A DNA stretch of 64,000 nucleotides, taken from contig NC_003075.7 in the NCBI RefSeq assembly GCF_000001735.4, positions 4,403,001-4,467,000 of the forward strand. The letters are read 5' to 3'. Under the pieces are notes generated by a model. That model did not search any database. It was not told the DNA's origin and saw nothing but the letters and a program-made list of their open reading frames with translations. Source of the DNA: Arabidopsis thaliana. Its lineage: Eukaryota; Streptophyta; Magnoliopsida; Brassicales; Brassicaceae. Every line of letters starts with the position of its first letter. The stretch's first letter is position 1. This document shows, in pieces, positions 32,012 to 43,842 of the stretch. The position numbers and the translations under genes were made by a program.

Positions 32012-33793
32012 TGAAAGTATGCCTTTTACATGTTTTGAGCATCCATTTGTCATCACTTTACCATCATATCACCACAGTTTTATACCATTTCTCATACTTT
32101 GTCATCACTTTGCATGTTTAGGATAGTTTTACATGCATGTTGCATATTTGTGTTGTTTTCAGTTGATTTGGAGCTGTTGACGAGCTAATTGGAAGAAGCG
32201 GACCTGATCGTATCAAACCACTCGACCCCCTGTCGAGTACATGCTTCACGACTTCAACAAACCACTCGACCCCCTCGTCGAGTAGAAGGCCTCGTCACTT
32301 TGCACCACCACTCGACCACATGGCCGAGTATCATCAACTCCACCACCTGACCATCACTCGATCACACCACTCGACCCCTTGGTCGAGTACCTCTATCACA
32401 TTCACTCGATCACTCACTCGATTGCACGGCCGAGTCTCACCATCATCACACACTCGACCGACCACTCTACCACCTAGCCGAGTATCACCATCTCCATCAC
32501 TCGAATTTATACTCGACTGCCAGCTTTAGAGTCTTCTCCATTCCGCACTCAACCAAACACTCGAGCACAAGGAAGAAAAGAAGACTCCAGCTCATCACTC
32601 GACCATTCACTCGACCACCTAGGTGAAGTGCCGTTCTTAATCCATCCCAATATTGTGTCGTTTTGAGTATTAGGGTTTCGGAATATTTTGCTATAAGTAG
32701 CATGTATTTTACATTTTCGTAACCGAAGTTTTATTCCGTAGACACTATGTTCTTGACATTTTGTAATCCAGATTTTTCTTAATCTATTAAGTATTCACTA
32801 CTTGCTTTTGATTTTGTTTACTAAGTTGTTCATCCTGTTATCATCCTACTATTACTCTGTTGCTATCATGTTTTCATTCTTATCATCGTTTATGTTCTCT
32901 ACAATGGTGTCTGAGTAGTGACTAGGTTTCGTAGGATGGGCCAGAGTAGTTTAGACTTTTTCGTATGCTAGGTGGTCGAGTTTGATTTCTAGATCCCTTC
33001 TGGATTAGTTGTTCTTAATACTTATTGCTTTCTGATCAAGTGGAATTTGAGCCTAGACATTTCCGCGCCCAAAAGGTGTTCGATGAAATGTCTGAACCAC
33101 TAATTCCAGAGATTCGTGGCTCTGTACCAAGGTATTGGTTGCAAGGAGCGTTTTGGTTTTAACTTGTTGATTTGTAATGCTTGTTAGGTTAACTCTCGTC
33201 AATGGTGATTGAGTCTGGGACTGGTTTAACTTGTGTGTCTCTGTTGCGGTGGCACTTAGATTTTGTTACCAAACTTGTTTTCTAGTGATAATTTATTGAG
33301 CATGTCAATCACCTCTAAACTGAGGAAACAAAACTACTTAATTATCCCATCCTCGGGAATTTCTCATCCAATTGATTTCTTTGTTTACTCTGCTACTGTT
33401 TATTGCATCTTGTTACCTGTTGCTTAGTTTTTGTATTTTTCTCCTGTTACTCGACCTGATACTCGACCACCCAGTTGTCTGGCAACAAACTGTGCAGTCG
33501 AGTATCTCTGTTACATTTTCTTTCTGTTACTCGACCTGTCACTCGACCACACCCAGTGCTTGGCAACAAGCCGTGTTGGTCGAGTGTGTTTACTATTCTT
33601 CTTGAATTTCTGTTTCTTGCATGTTCACTTAGGACTGCTAGAACACCCCAAAACCTGTTATTGCTTGGCTTCACTCTATGAACTCTGAATGCATCTTGAT
33701 TTCTAGCATCACATCCATTTGGATTGACAATCTTCAGTACTACAACGACATGATAGTGGTTTAGGATTAATTAATCTTAAAAACCTATTATCA
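32012..33793 (+). repeat. 3' LTR of element II (family A)
   Basis: 1782 bp. It starts TGAAAGTATG, where the partner starts TGATAAGTGTG, and ends TTATCA. It aligns throughout with 4852-6630 but has an additional TCGA-word segment near 32240-32290. TATAAGTAG is at 32692-32700. Followed by GTGAT (33794-33798). Confidence 0.93.
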
Positions 33794-34485
33794 GTGATAA
33801 GGGGTGGCGACCTAGTGCTTTACTCCATGCTTCTTCAAGAGGTTCTCAAACACCTTGTTGATGAAATGCTTTCCGCCATCAGTGATGACTACTCTGGGAA
33901 CTCCAAATCTCGGGAAGATTATGGTCTTGAACAGCTTCAGCATAACCTTTGCATCGTTAGTAGGACTGGCAATAGCTTCGACCCACTTTGATACGTAATC
34001 TACGGCGACCAGTATATACTTGTTACCGTATGAAGATGGAAATGGACTCATAAGATCAATTCCCCATACATCAAAGATCTCCACTTCCAAGATTGGGTTC
34101 TGAGGCATTTCATTTCTTCTACTGATGTTGCCCTTTCTATGGCATGTATCACATTTTGAAACAAACTCTTGAGCGTTCTTAAACATTGTTGGTCACCAAA
34201 AGCTTGCTTGCAGAATCTTTGACATTGTCTTGAATGTCGCGAAGTGACCACCAAATGCGGAGCCATGGCAATGCAGCAGGATACCTTCTACTTCATCTTC
34301 TGAGACGCATCTCCTATAGATCTTATCTTTATAGAGAGTGTAAAGATAAGGCTCATCCCAGTAGTAATGGTGTATGTCCCTGAAAAACTTCTTCCTTTCA
34401 TAACTAGTCAGGTTGGGAGGCTCTACTCCGCATGCCAAGTAATTGACGTGATCAGCATACCATGGAGATCTTTACTCAACTGCGT
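33794..34485 (-). pseudogene. Integrase N-terminal half, element I
   Basis: Reading 34438 down to 33799: GVEPPNLTSYERKKFFRDIH, HYYWDEP, the zinc-binding His pair (LHCHGSAFGGHFATF) and Cys pair ([12 protein letters not shown]), the first catalytic Asp ([15 protein letters not shown]) and the second Asp ([13 protein letters not shown]). In-frame stops follow ILQASFW (34193) and KKHGVKH (33812). It ends at VATPYH where element II inserted. The matching half is 4229-4851. Confidence 0.9.
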
Positions 34486-34489
34486 TCAG

Positions 34490-36664
34490 TTAGTGGAACT
34501 CTTTCCCGCTATAGCTCCCACCGAAGAATTCTACAACCATAAGTTGCTCTTCTGGCATTGAGTCGTCTATCAGAATGGGTTCTTCAATTCTCATCCTTGA
34601 CAGATGGTCAGCTGCACCATTTTCAATGCCTTTCTTTTCTACTATTTCCATGTCAAACTCTTGCAACAGAAGTATCCCTCTCAACAGTCTTGGTTTAGTA
34701 TCCTTCTTGGCATACATATGCCTCAAAGCTGCATGGTCTGTATAGACAGTGACCTTGGATTCAACCAAATAGCTTCTGAACTTCTTAAATGCGAATACAA
34801 CAACTAGAAGCTCCTTCTCAGTTGTTGCATATCTTCCTTGAGCTTCATCCAACGTCCGGCTGGCGTAATATATGTCTTTGACCGTTTTAGGTGGTTGCAA
34901 CTGCATCATCACTTTAATCTTTTCCTTGTCAACCTCTATACCCTTCTCTGATATCTTGTGACCCAACACTATGCCTTCCTTCACCATGAAATAACACTTT
35001 TCCCAATTGAGAACAAGATTAGTCTCTTCCCACTTGGTCAGTACCCTGCCAAGATTCAACAAACATGAGGAGAAAGAGGGGCCATAGACCGAAAAATCGT
35101 CCATGAAGACCTCTACCATCTTCTCGATTAAATCTGAAAATATAGAGGTCATACACCTCTGAAACGTTGTAGGAGCATTGCATAAACCAAATGGCATTCT
35201 CTTATAAGCAAAAGTTCCATAAGGACATGTAAAAGTGGTTTTCTCTTGATCATTAGGGTGAATTGGTATTTGAAAGAAACCACTATATCCATCAAGAAAG
35301 CAATTGTATAGGTGATTAGCTAAGCCCTCAAGCATTTGATTAGTGAATGGTAAAGGAAAATGATCTTTCCTAGATGCAGCATTTAGCTTTCTATAATCAA
35401 TACATACTCTATGACCAGTTATAGTTCTAGTAGGGATCAATTCATCCTTTTCATTTTTAACTACAGTCATTCCGCCCTTTTTAGGGACGCAATGCACTGG
35501 AAAAACCCAAGTACTATCAGAGATAGGGTAGATGACACCAGCATCAAGCAGTTTCAAAATTTCTTTTTTCACTACTTCTTTCAAGTTAAGATTTAACCTC
35601 CTCTGTGGTTCAATGCTAGAATAGGATTCGTTTTCAAGGTGGATCCTATGATTGCATAAACTAGGTGAAATTCTCTTAATGTCAGATAGTGAATAACCAA
35701 TTGCTCTCTTATACTTTCTAAGTTCAGATAATAGCAGGTTCACTTCATTATCATTTAACTCAACGTTAATGATCACGGGGTAAGTAGAGTTTGGACCAAA
35801 GAATACGTACCTTAGACCTTTAGGAAGTGATTTGAGATCGACCTTCGGTGCTTTGAGTTCAGACCAATCATCTGAAGTTGGAATGATCAGCTCCCCAGAG
35901 TTGCTGATAGTCGAGGTTGAGTTATTGGTCGAGTAAGTTCTCGAGTGAGCAGGTTGAACTTGTGTTGACCCTTCTTCACTCATTACCATTACCTCTGTTT
36001 CTGGTCCATTCAATTCCTCAAAGGGTTCTGATTCTTCCATCGCTTTATGTGAGTCTAACAGCTTCTGGTACCCCAAAGTCTCCAAATGCAGAAACCCATC
36101 TTCACCTCTTTTGGTTAAAGCACTGTAAAGGTGATCTTCTTCTGCACGCTCTTCCAGTAACTCATCAGCTAACTGATCTATTTCTTCGATCCAAAAGAGT
36201 TGTCCTTTTATGGTAGGCTTCTTCATTGCGTCTTTAACGTCAAAGGTCATCCTACAGTATTTGCCCAGGTTTAGATCAATCTTCCCTTTCTTGACATCAT
36301 TCATAGCTCCTGCAGTTGCTAAAAAAGGTCTTCCCAAAATCAAAGGGTCCTTGGGCTCTTCATCCATCTCCAGGACTACAAAGTCAGTTGGTATGTCTAC
36401 AGCACCAATCCTGATTGGTAGGTTTTCAAATAAACTGTGAGGGATCCTTACCGATCTATCTGCTAGGATAAGGGATATGTTGCAAGATTTGTATTGAGTA
36501 AACCCCAATCTTTTGGCAACAGAGAGTGGCATGAGACTGACTAATGCTCCTAAATCACAAAGGCATCTTTTGAAAGCCAATGGACCTAAAGAGCATGGTA
36601 GAGTGAATGAACCAGGATCAATAAGCTTTTTAGGAACGATCTTCTTCTGTGTGATAGCGTGCAT
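34490..36664 (-). pseudogene. pol (protease, RT, RNase H), element I, 724 open codons with an internal deletion
   Basis: The longest pol frame in the window. Protease: [19 protein letters not shown] and [15 protein letters not shown]. Linker: [87 protein letters not shown] and catalytic FMDDFSVYG. After [10 protein letters not shown] about 110 codons are missing in frame (the FLGHAGFYRRF to HVI region, including the first RNase H Asp). It resumes at [37 protein letters not shown] and [14 protein letters not shown]. It overlaps the gag frame (36586-38304) by 79 bp in another frame because of a lesion near 36640. RT could fold; RNase H could not work. Confidence 0.9.
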
Positions 36665-38587
36665 TCGTGACTCAATATTACCATCCCTTGCACTTCTTGA
36701 ATTCTCTCCACGATAAAGTCTTTCAGAAACTTGTGGGAATCCGGGATTAGTGCCAGAGCGTCAACAAGAGGTATCCGCAACTCAACTTCCATGATGTTCT
36801 TGGCAAACATAGCTCTATACTTATCTTCCAATGCTTTCTTGTGACGGCCAGGAAATGGAAGCTGTGGTTTGTAAGGAGGAGGAACAAAGACCTTTTCTTT
36901 GTTCTTGACAGCAACTGGTTTCAGAGCAGTTGGTGATGTTGCTGGGAAGGCTGGTTGAGTAATGTGGTCGAGTGGCTGCTCGAGTGTCTGGTCGAGTTGT
37001 TTGTCAGCTTGATCTTTACTGAGACTGAAATTCTCTCCATCTTGATCTGCATTATCCTCAGTGACTGTCTTTGGTTCCTCTGTAGTTGGAAGTGCTTTAC
37101 CAGTGCGTAGAGTGATAGCATGAGCATATTCTTTTGGATTCTGAATTGCTTTTCCTAGAAGTTGGCTTATCTGTTTTTGAGCGGAAGTAGATGTAGAATG
37201 TCCCTCCAAGTATCGGGCTTTGGTATTCAGTGTTTCCACCTTGATATTTAGATCATTGTAGCTATAGTCCAACTTATTGTGTAACTCAGATATCTTCTTA
37301 GCCATCTCCATGGAGCCAGAGGCTTGCCCTTGAAGCAGTTGTTGTAGCATTTGTTTCATGTCAGCGTCAGGAGTAGCAGGACCTTGTTTTTGCCGAGGGG
37401 CAAAACCAGGTGGTGGTTGCTGCTGGTAGTTCCCCTGAAATTGCTGCTTCGAAACAAAACCTTGGTTGTAGGGAACAAAAAGTTTGTTCTGACCTTGTTG
37501 TTGCTGTGGAGGATACACCGTATCCTGAGGATTAACAACGTTGGTGCTGCGGTAAGAGAGGTTGGGGTTGTTAGTCTTGAAGTTGTTGTATCCTTTGTAG
37601 CCACCTTGATTGTTGATGTAGCTAACTTCTTCTAAGTGGTTCCCCTCCCCATCTTGGACTTGATACAGCTCCTCATCAACAAGGAAGTGCACATGGTTCT
37701 GCTGGCTAAGAAGAATCTTGTCCAAGTTTTCATTTAGTGCTTTGATCTCCTTCCTGTGTTTGTCATCCGTGTTAGATGTGCCTCTGATGGTCATGTCGCA
37801 GTCCTCGTTGTAATTACCATCTGGTTGAGCTAGGTTATCAACCAATTCCCAGCCTTCTTCAACATCTTTGTTCAGGAAATTCCCATTGTTGGCGGTATCC
37901 AGAAGCATTCTGATGCGTGGTAAAATTCCTTTGTAAAGAGTGCTGAGTAGAGAGGCTTTCTTGAAGCCATGAAGAGGGCATTGGTTGGTGTAACCCTTGA
38001 AGCGCTCCCATGCTTCACAGAAGCTTTCACCAGTCTTATGTGAAAAACCCGAAATCTCATTTCTGAGTCTTGCAGTTTTGGCATTGGAGAAGAACTTTCC
38101 TAGAAAAGCCTTCTTGCAATCATCCCAGGTGGTGATTAAGTCATGGGGCAGATTCTTCTCCCAGATGTGTGTTTTGTCGCCCAAGGAGAATGGAAACAAC
38201 AGGAGTTTGAATCCGTCTTCACTGACACCGTTGATTTTGGTTAGGTTTGGAGAGCCTATCAAATTCATCAAGGTGGTCGAGTGGATCCTCCATTGGCAGA
38301 CCATGGAATTTGTTCCCCTGAATCATCGAGATGAGACCACTCTTAATCTCGAAGTTGTTGTTTTGGATAACAGGAGGTGCAATTCCTTTCCTCTAACGGT
38401 GATCCCGTGGTGTATCTCCAGCACCAATGTTTGCAGGGCCATTCTGTTGATTTTGTTCGTCGGCCATTTCAAGTGGTTGCTGGGGTACAAGGTTGACTGT
38501 GTTTCTCCTTTCTCTGAGTTCGCGAGCTATGCGGTCGATGTTATCGTTGATAAGTAGGTTCTGGTTGCCTGTTGATCGAGTTTGCAT
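36586..38587 (-). pseudogene. gag and pre-protease region, element I
   Basis: ATG at 38587 ([12 protein letters not shown]). The N-terminal 60 codons are followed by a frameshift near 38393-38400. A second shift lies near 38250-38300, after which the frame is open to 36586. It contains [60 protein letters not shown], the Gln-rich part ([20 protein letters not shown]), [16 protein letters not shown] and [20 protein letters not shown]. The protein continues into the protease leader ([20 protein letters not shown]). It carries one EQPLDxS-type TCGA-word repeat (about 36955-37000). Confidence 0.88.
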
Positions 38588-38715
38588 ACAGCAGAGGTAT
38601 ACCTGGATCAAGAAGACAACAAGAAAAACACACAGTTAGTACTTGAAGCGAAAATTGAAAAAGAACTTGATCTAAGCAAGTCTGAAATCTCAAATGTAAC
38701 AAACAAACACCCAAT

Positions 38716-38731
38716 TAGCAACGGCGCCAAA
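38716..38731 (-). other. Primer-binding site, element I
   Basis: On the minus strand it reads TTTGGCGCCGTTGCTA just after the LTR end, the tRNA-Asp type with one change near the end. The 38588-38715 leader has a pyrimidine tract and CCAG acceptor-like site before gag. Confidence 0.85.
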
Positions 38732-38732
38732 T

Positions 38733-38946
38733 TGATGATACATTTTTAGTCAATTATCCTAAAACACCAATCATGGCATTGTAGTATTTTAGGTCTTTAA
38801 TCCAAATGAGTGTGATGCTAGCAATCAAGATGCAATCAGAGTTCAAAGAGTCAAGCCCAGCAATAACAGGTTTAGGGGTGTTCTAGAAGTCCTAAGTGAA
38901 CATGCAGGAAACAGAAATTCAAGCAAAACAGTAAAAACACTCGAGC
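38733..38946 (-). repeat. Partial 5' LTR of element I (family A)
   Basis: Only the last ~214 bp of the LTR survive (matching 28260-28463 in reverse complement). A three-base duplication gives TATCATCA at the LTR end. It is cut at 38946 inside an ACTCGA word, followed by unrelated sequence. Confidence 0.85.
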
Positions 38947-40036
38947 TTTCGATGTTCTCACAATAGACTTATGATGTTTTCAATTAAGCTTGACCAATAG
39001 ATTATAAAATAAGAAATAAAGAAAAGCAATAAAAATCAAGATGTAAATCAGATGAGAAAAGAGTCAAGTTTAGGGTATTCTCACGAGGTAGATGATTAGT
39101 AGATCTAGTGATAGCTAGGTTGTTATCGAACCGTTCTTAAACTCAAACTCTAATTATGGAATAACCGGTGGTGTTCCGCGAAACTCTCTATGCTTATAGC
39201 TAAAAATAACCAGAGAAACCGATAGATCTTTAACCTAAACATGCATTCTAAACGAGTTCAATTGTTCACCTTAGTAGATAGGCCGATTCTTATTACACAC
39301 CTATAAACCAGGCTCATCAAATAATAGATCCAACTACAGATACCTATGGTGAGCATACCTATTGTCTGGATTCAAGTTCTAGTTAGCTACTCAAGAACTA
39401 CCATTAAGAACAATTAAAGATGAAGAATCCTAACACATAACCTAGCAAGGGGGCAATCTACAAAATCATCTAAATCCCTAATGAGAAACCCTAAACCTAA
39501 CAAGAAGACTACTCAAACATGATCATAGAAGAACAAAACATGTATAAAGTAGAAATCAAAATAAAAAACAAGAGAAGAATAGAGTTAGAAAGATCTTCTC
39601 TAAAGGGAGTCTCCACAGGGTTTTGCTCCCAAAGTACAAAAGAGATAGAGAATAGCCTCTCCAAGCTTATGTCTAAACAATGACCTAAAAACTATATAAA
39701 TATGTCTTAAAAACGTGTTGGGTCTTCATTAAACATAGGAGAAAGTTCTGGGCCGAATTTGGAAATCTTCAAAACATCAATAAGTTGCGTCTCAAAATTG
39801 GCGTCAGGTATTGGTGGCGCTCGATATCAGGGGTGTTGTCGTTCGACACCTACGTGCATTTTCGTCTCCGGATTTCTTCAGCAGCATAAATTCTCTGTTT
39901 TCTTCCAGAATGCTTCATTATCTCCAAATGAATCACAATCATGTAAAGACCTGAAAAAGACTAGAAAAGACTCTAGAAATAACAAATAGACTTTAAAACC
40001 TATACCTAAAACATAGTTAAAAATTGGGATATATCA
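38947..40036 (-). repeat. LTR fragment of another gypsy-type element (element V, 3' LTR)
   Basis: On the minus strand the right edge reads TGATATATCCC, preceded by a polypurine tract (AAGTCTAGGGGAGT) and a TTGCTTGACGACAAGCAA inverted repeat (40054-40072). That is the usual layout before an LTR in Tat/Athila-type elements. About 1090 bp are present. The left edge is truncated at element I's LTR and no TG end is visible. No coding content is supported. Family not identified. Confidence 0.65.
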
Positions 40037-41300
40037 ACTCCCCTAGACTTAGCTTTTGCTTGTCGTCAAGCAAAACACAAAAGCCGAACCCGTGGAAGAG
40101 GTTTGAAAACACAGGAACTCCTAACATTCTCTAGTCTATTGCCTTGATCATTCTAACCAAATCCATATGCCTAGCAGTTCTAATCAAATCCTAACCAACA
40201 TGTATTTCTCTGCAAGCTTACACAACATTCTAGATTCCATACATAAGTTCCACAATTATATCCACCAGGCTCTCATTGCTGGGTCTCATTAAACAAGCTA
40301 ACATTCAAGATCTTTCTATACTCATCCCTGTACTATACCATGATAAACCGACCATTCTTTTATTATTTTTTTCTTTGGTGTTCTTTCTCTCCCCAGACTT
40401 ATTCTTTATAGAGAGTAAACAAAGGGGAACTCGCATACTGGATCGACACCCTCGGCATTTTGCCAACCTTTGTAATTGCTCATTCCAAATAATGTATAAT
40501 ACTGGGGTGATAGGAAACATTCCTACCCCTATACACTATTTGAAAATCCTATCAATCTCTTATTTTCTTTTTATTTTTATAAGGGGAGAGGAACACATTC
40601 TTTTTATCACATTGGTCTCAATATCAGGTAAGAAGAAGGAGTCAAGATCTATGAATACTAACCGTTTGAAGAGGTAAAAGGAAGAGCAGTGACATTAGCT
40701 CCATCTTTAGTGGTTGTGTTTGAAACTAGGATATCTTCAAGTCTGTTGGTTTGCCATCTAGATTTTCCAATATTCGGATTGAGTCGAACCTGCAACACTC
40801 ATCAATCAGGCAATAATCAAGAGAAATATAGATCATGATTCCTAACTAAACTAAACTAAACGTTTTTTTTATTCTGACTCAATAAACTCAAAAACAAAAA
40901 ATAATAAGAATAAAAAATAAAGGCGATGTTAGTAAGAACCTCCCCCAGACTTAAACGACATTGTCCCAAGTGGCATTCAAATTCGAAGAAGGTGAGAAAA
41001 ATAAATCAAAACTAAATAAAAAAGAAAGAAAGGGAAAAGATAAATCAAACCAGTGGGTTGCCTCCCACTAATCGCTTGTTTAGAGTTAATAGCTTAACTT
41101 TGGTGGAGTTTGGAGATCAGGTGGATCAGATGGAGGAAGTAAATACTTCCTAGTAGAACCTCGCATCATCCAAGGTGGCGTATAAACAGTTGGTGTGTGC
41201 GGTTTACCAAGGAAGTGAGGAATGTCAACAGGGCAGGAAAGAGGTATGGGTGGTCTACTCCGGTTTCCTGAACAATCATCAAAAGAAAGAACAAGCGCTC
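40037..41300 (-). other. 3' internal fragment of element V (non-coding)
   Basis: Non-coding minus-strand 3' region. It has a polypurine tract at 40037-40052, a second purine run (minus TTTAAGTCTGGGGGAGGTT, about 40942-40960) and the GGCAACCCACTGG block at about 41051-41070 that is widespread in Tat/Ogre-type 3' regions. A short frame ending near 41086 (SDPPDLQTPPKLSY) may be the tail of an env-position or pol protein. Otherwise I see no gene. Confidence 0.5.
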
Positions 41301-43080
41301 TGTAACACCCGCCCCGCCATATAGACCAAGACGGCATGTTTTCATCTGATCTTACCAAAAACGTTTTCTTTGAACTTCACACACGAACAAAAAAATGCAC
41401 ACAACTCTTCACGCGTACTAACCTGAGGAAAAAGGGAAAAAGGGGGTGAGTAAAGAATACTCAGTGAGGGGAATTAACTCTGCCCACTGAAACATAGAAC
41501 ACTTTCTAAAGCTATACAGCCATCATCATAACATATAAACTTAGACACACGCCATCAACCTAACATGCTTTAACTTCTAATACCACATTTATAATAATCA
41601 ACTTATATATATATTATATATAAACATACACATCGTTAGGTCCAGTCATCCTCGTGACGACTAGAACATCATGAGTGGAGGCTGGCCCACGTGGCTCAGA
41701 TACTCCCATTCCGGGCTCGTCAGCCGTTCTTGACCAGTTGTTAACCCATCGGTCCATCACTGTCCACATCACTAAGGAGACCACGGCCCATAGCTCGATT
41801 CTCCCTAGTCATACATTCATTATACATACATACTCATAATCATACTTAACGTACATATACTTATAATATCATATATAACATCACATTATCAAACATCATA
41901 CTCAACAATCATAAAGTCATATCATCATGTAATTTTATCCTACACAATCAGATCTAAGCCTACATATCATGCGTAAAGAAGCATAACAAAAGAAAATGAT
42001 AATATGTTTCACAAATACCATCCTCAGCTTAGCCTAGTTCAAGATGACAACACACTTCTCCTTCTTCCTCTTTCAGACAAACTTAATCTCTATCTTGATT
42101 CTCCTTCGACCAGGACCTCAATACATGAGTCATGAAAGCTCCTGCAAAGCTTCAGCTCCAACGGATCTCGTTTGCACCATCAAACAACACAAACTCATTA
42201 CTATTTACTTCAAATAAAACTGTCTTGGAAACATACTCAAAAGTCAGGAACTAACCATTAGAAACGTGATCCTACCGTTCAATATGTAGCTAGTAGAATG
42301 ATGAATAACTCCACGAAGTTTCATCCCGATCAGACATCACATGAATCTCTCACGTTCTTTTGAAGATGATGCATCAGAACTGATATTTAGGTTTCTGCAA
42401 CTTGAGATGATTCTGGGCTAACTTCCAAGGTCAATTCCGGATGGAGCTTAAATCCGATGGACAAGCTGTCAGATACCCTGAGTTCCTTGAAGCAAGGTCT
42501 TTCTATAGACGTCTTGAACGTGATCTAATTCCTTTTGGTCCATCGGGAAAACGCATCACAAAACCAGTTGTCAAACACTGTTCTGGAAACGTGGGAACGA
42601 GATCTATTCAGAACCGTTAAGAACTCGCCCAAACTCCTTTGAACGTGACGGGAAACGGATCACCAATTCCACCACTTGAACCTTTTCCTTCTTTCACATA
42701 TACACACAAAAACCCAAAAGCTAACTTGATCTATCTGCCACAAATTCAATGACTAAGAGAGACAATTCCACTAGAAAGAAGGCATAAATAGATTAGGTTT
42801 TCCTTACCCAATCAAGCCGTTGTTTAACGGTGATGATCCGTGACGTTCGCTTTCACTCCACACTTGTTCGTGATCAAAAACAAAACTACATGCTCCAACA
42901 ACTCCAATCTCAACGTCAACGGTGATGGTGGCTGATTTAGTTTAGGGGTTAAGATACCCCAATATATATGACACTTACAAAATCCTTGTTGTTTGTCATC
43001 AAAAAGAGATTGGGCCATTTATGGGCTATATCATAATATCAAAACAAATTGGCCCAACTATGTGGGAGTGGGGTGTTACA
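41301..43080 (-). repeat. Complete LTR of a TGTAACACCC-type gypsy element (element VI, 3' LTR)
   Basis: 1780 bp with inverted ends TGTAACACCC (41301-41310) and GGGTGTTACA (43071-43080). The adjoining sequence on the right is, on the minus strand, GAGGACGAATTTC then AAGTGGGGGAGAT just before TGTAACACCC. This is a polypurine tract, so it is the 3' LTR of a minus-strand element rather than a solo LTR. The bases flanking the LTR (CGCTC and ATCTC) do not form a duplication, as expected if internal sequence follows. Confidence 0.85.
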
Positions 43081-43842
43081 ATCTCCCCCACTTAAATGAA
43101 ATTCGTCCTCGACTTTTCGGTGGTGATTTATTTCCATATAAAACCACTTACTTGTATCTTTAGCAAACACCACTTCCACATTCACGGTATACAAGCAGAC
43201 AACCTTTCATTAAAACTTCTAACTTACCGTCTTTACAAATCGACACCTGCTTTCTAACGATGGTAGCTCTTTTGATGCGCCACTCTTGTAGCATAGAGAA
43301 GCTTTAAACTTTACTTTTCAACATCCACTGGACTTAGTGCACAAAAAAACATTTTTGTCTAGTACCATAACAACAAAAGATGAAATTCTCGTTTACCTTG
43401 ATATGACTTCTCATATTCTTAAATATGCTTATTGACATGGGTTCCTTCCCATTCTTTTTTTTCCACTGTTTCTAGGGCACCTTCCCCATCCTTGTGAATT
43501 TAACAAGGTTACATGTCTATTGACTTAGACGGTTTCCATTTGTCTTACCTTAAATGTCTCTGAGCTCTTATTCTCTTATAATACTTTCTTCCATTTCCTT
43601 TCTCAATAACCTTATCCTTTAGCCTTTCATGACTATCCTGGTATACTGACCCTTACTTGACACTTCTTAACGCCATACTAAAGCGAATAGAACACGAGAA
43701 TCCAAATTACATTTCGAGAATCACAAGAAATGTAATTAAGTCTTCCCAAAAAGAAACTAATTAAGTAGATATATAAAAATCACTTAACAAAAGATTTACT
43801 CAACGCAATCAAAGAAATCAATCATCAAGCCTTATTATTTGT
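43081..43842 (-). other. Internal fragment of element VI
   Basis: Begins with the reverse of the polypurine tract (43081-43093) and GAGGACGAATT motif. The rest is non-coding relic with no recognisable domain. The element is truncated before any coding domain, where Helitron sequence starts at about 43843. Confidence 0.55.

Larger units (their letters stand above)
4852..33793 (+). mobile_element. Element II, Athila-like LTR retrotransposon (family A), containing III and IV
   Basis: It has a complete pair of family-A LTRs (4852-6630 and 32012-33793), a primer site, decayed gag, protease, RT/RNase H, truncated integrase, an env-position ORF, a 3' UTR and a polypurine tract (about 32000-32010). 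The element is bracketed by a perfect GTGAT duplication. Its 3' UTR is interrupted by element III at 13804-31093. Without the nested copies it would be roughly 11.7 kb, a normal Athila size. All coding regions carry stops or frameshifts. Confidence 0.93.
33794..38946 (-). mobile_element. Element I, right segment (5' half, minus strand)
   Basis: In element order it holds a partial 5' LTR (38946-38733), primer site, gag, protease, RT/RNase H and the N-terminal half of integrase up to VATPYH, where element II interrupts. The upstream end of the LTR is cut at 38946 by unrelated LTR sequence. Confidence 0.9.

Noticed and set aside
40276..40677. A 133-codon plus-strand frame in element V
   Set aside because: It lies in the non-coding 3' region of a minus-strand LTR element. 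It is hydrophobic and low complexity, with no recognisable domain or second copy.
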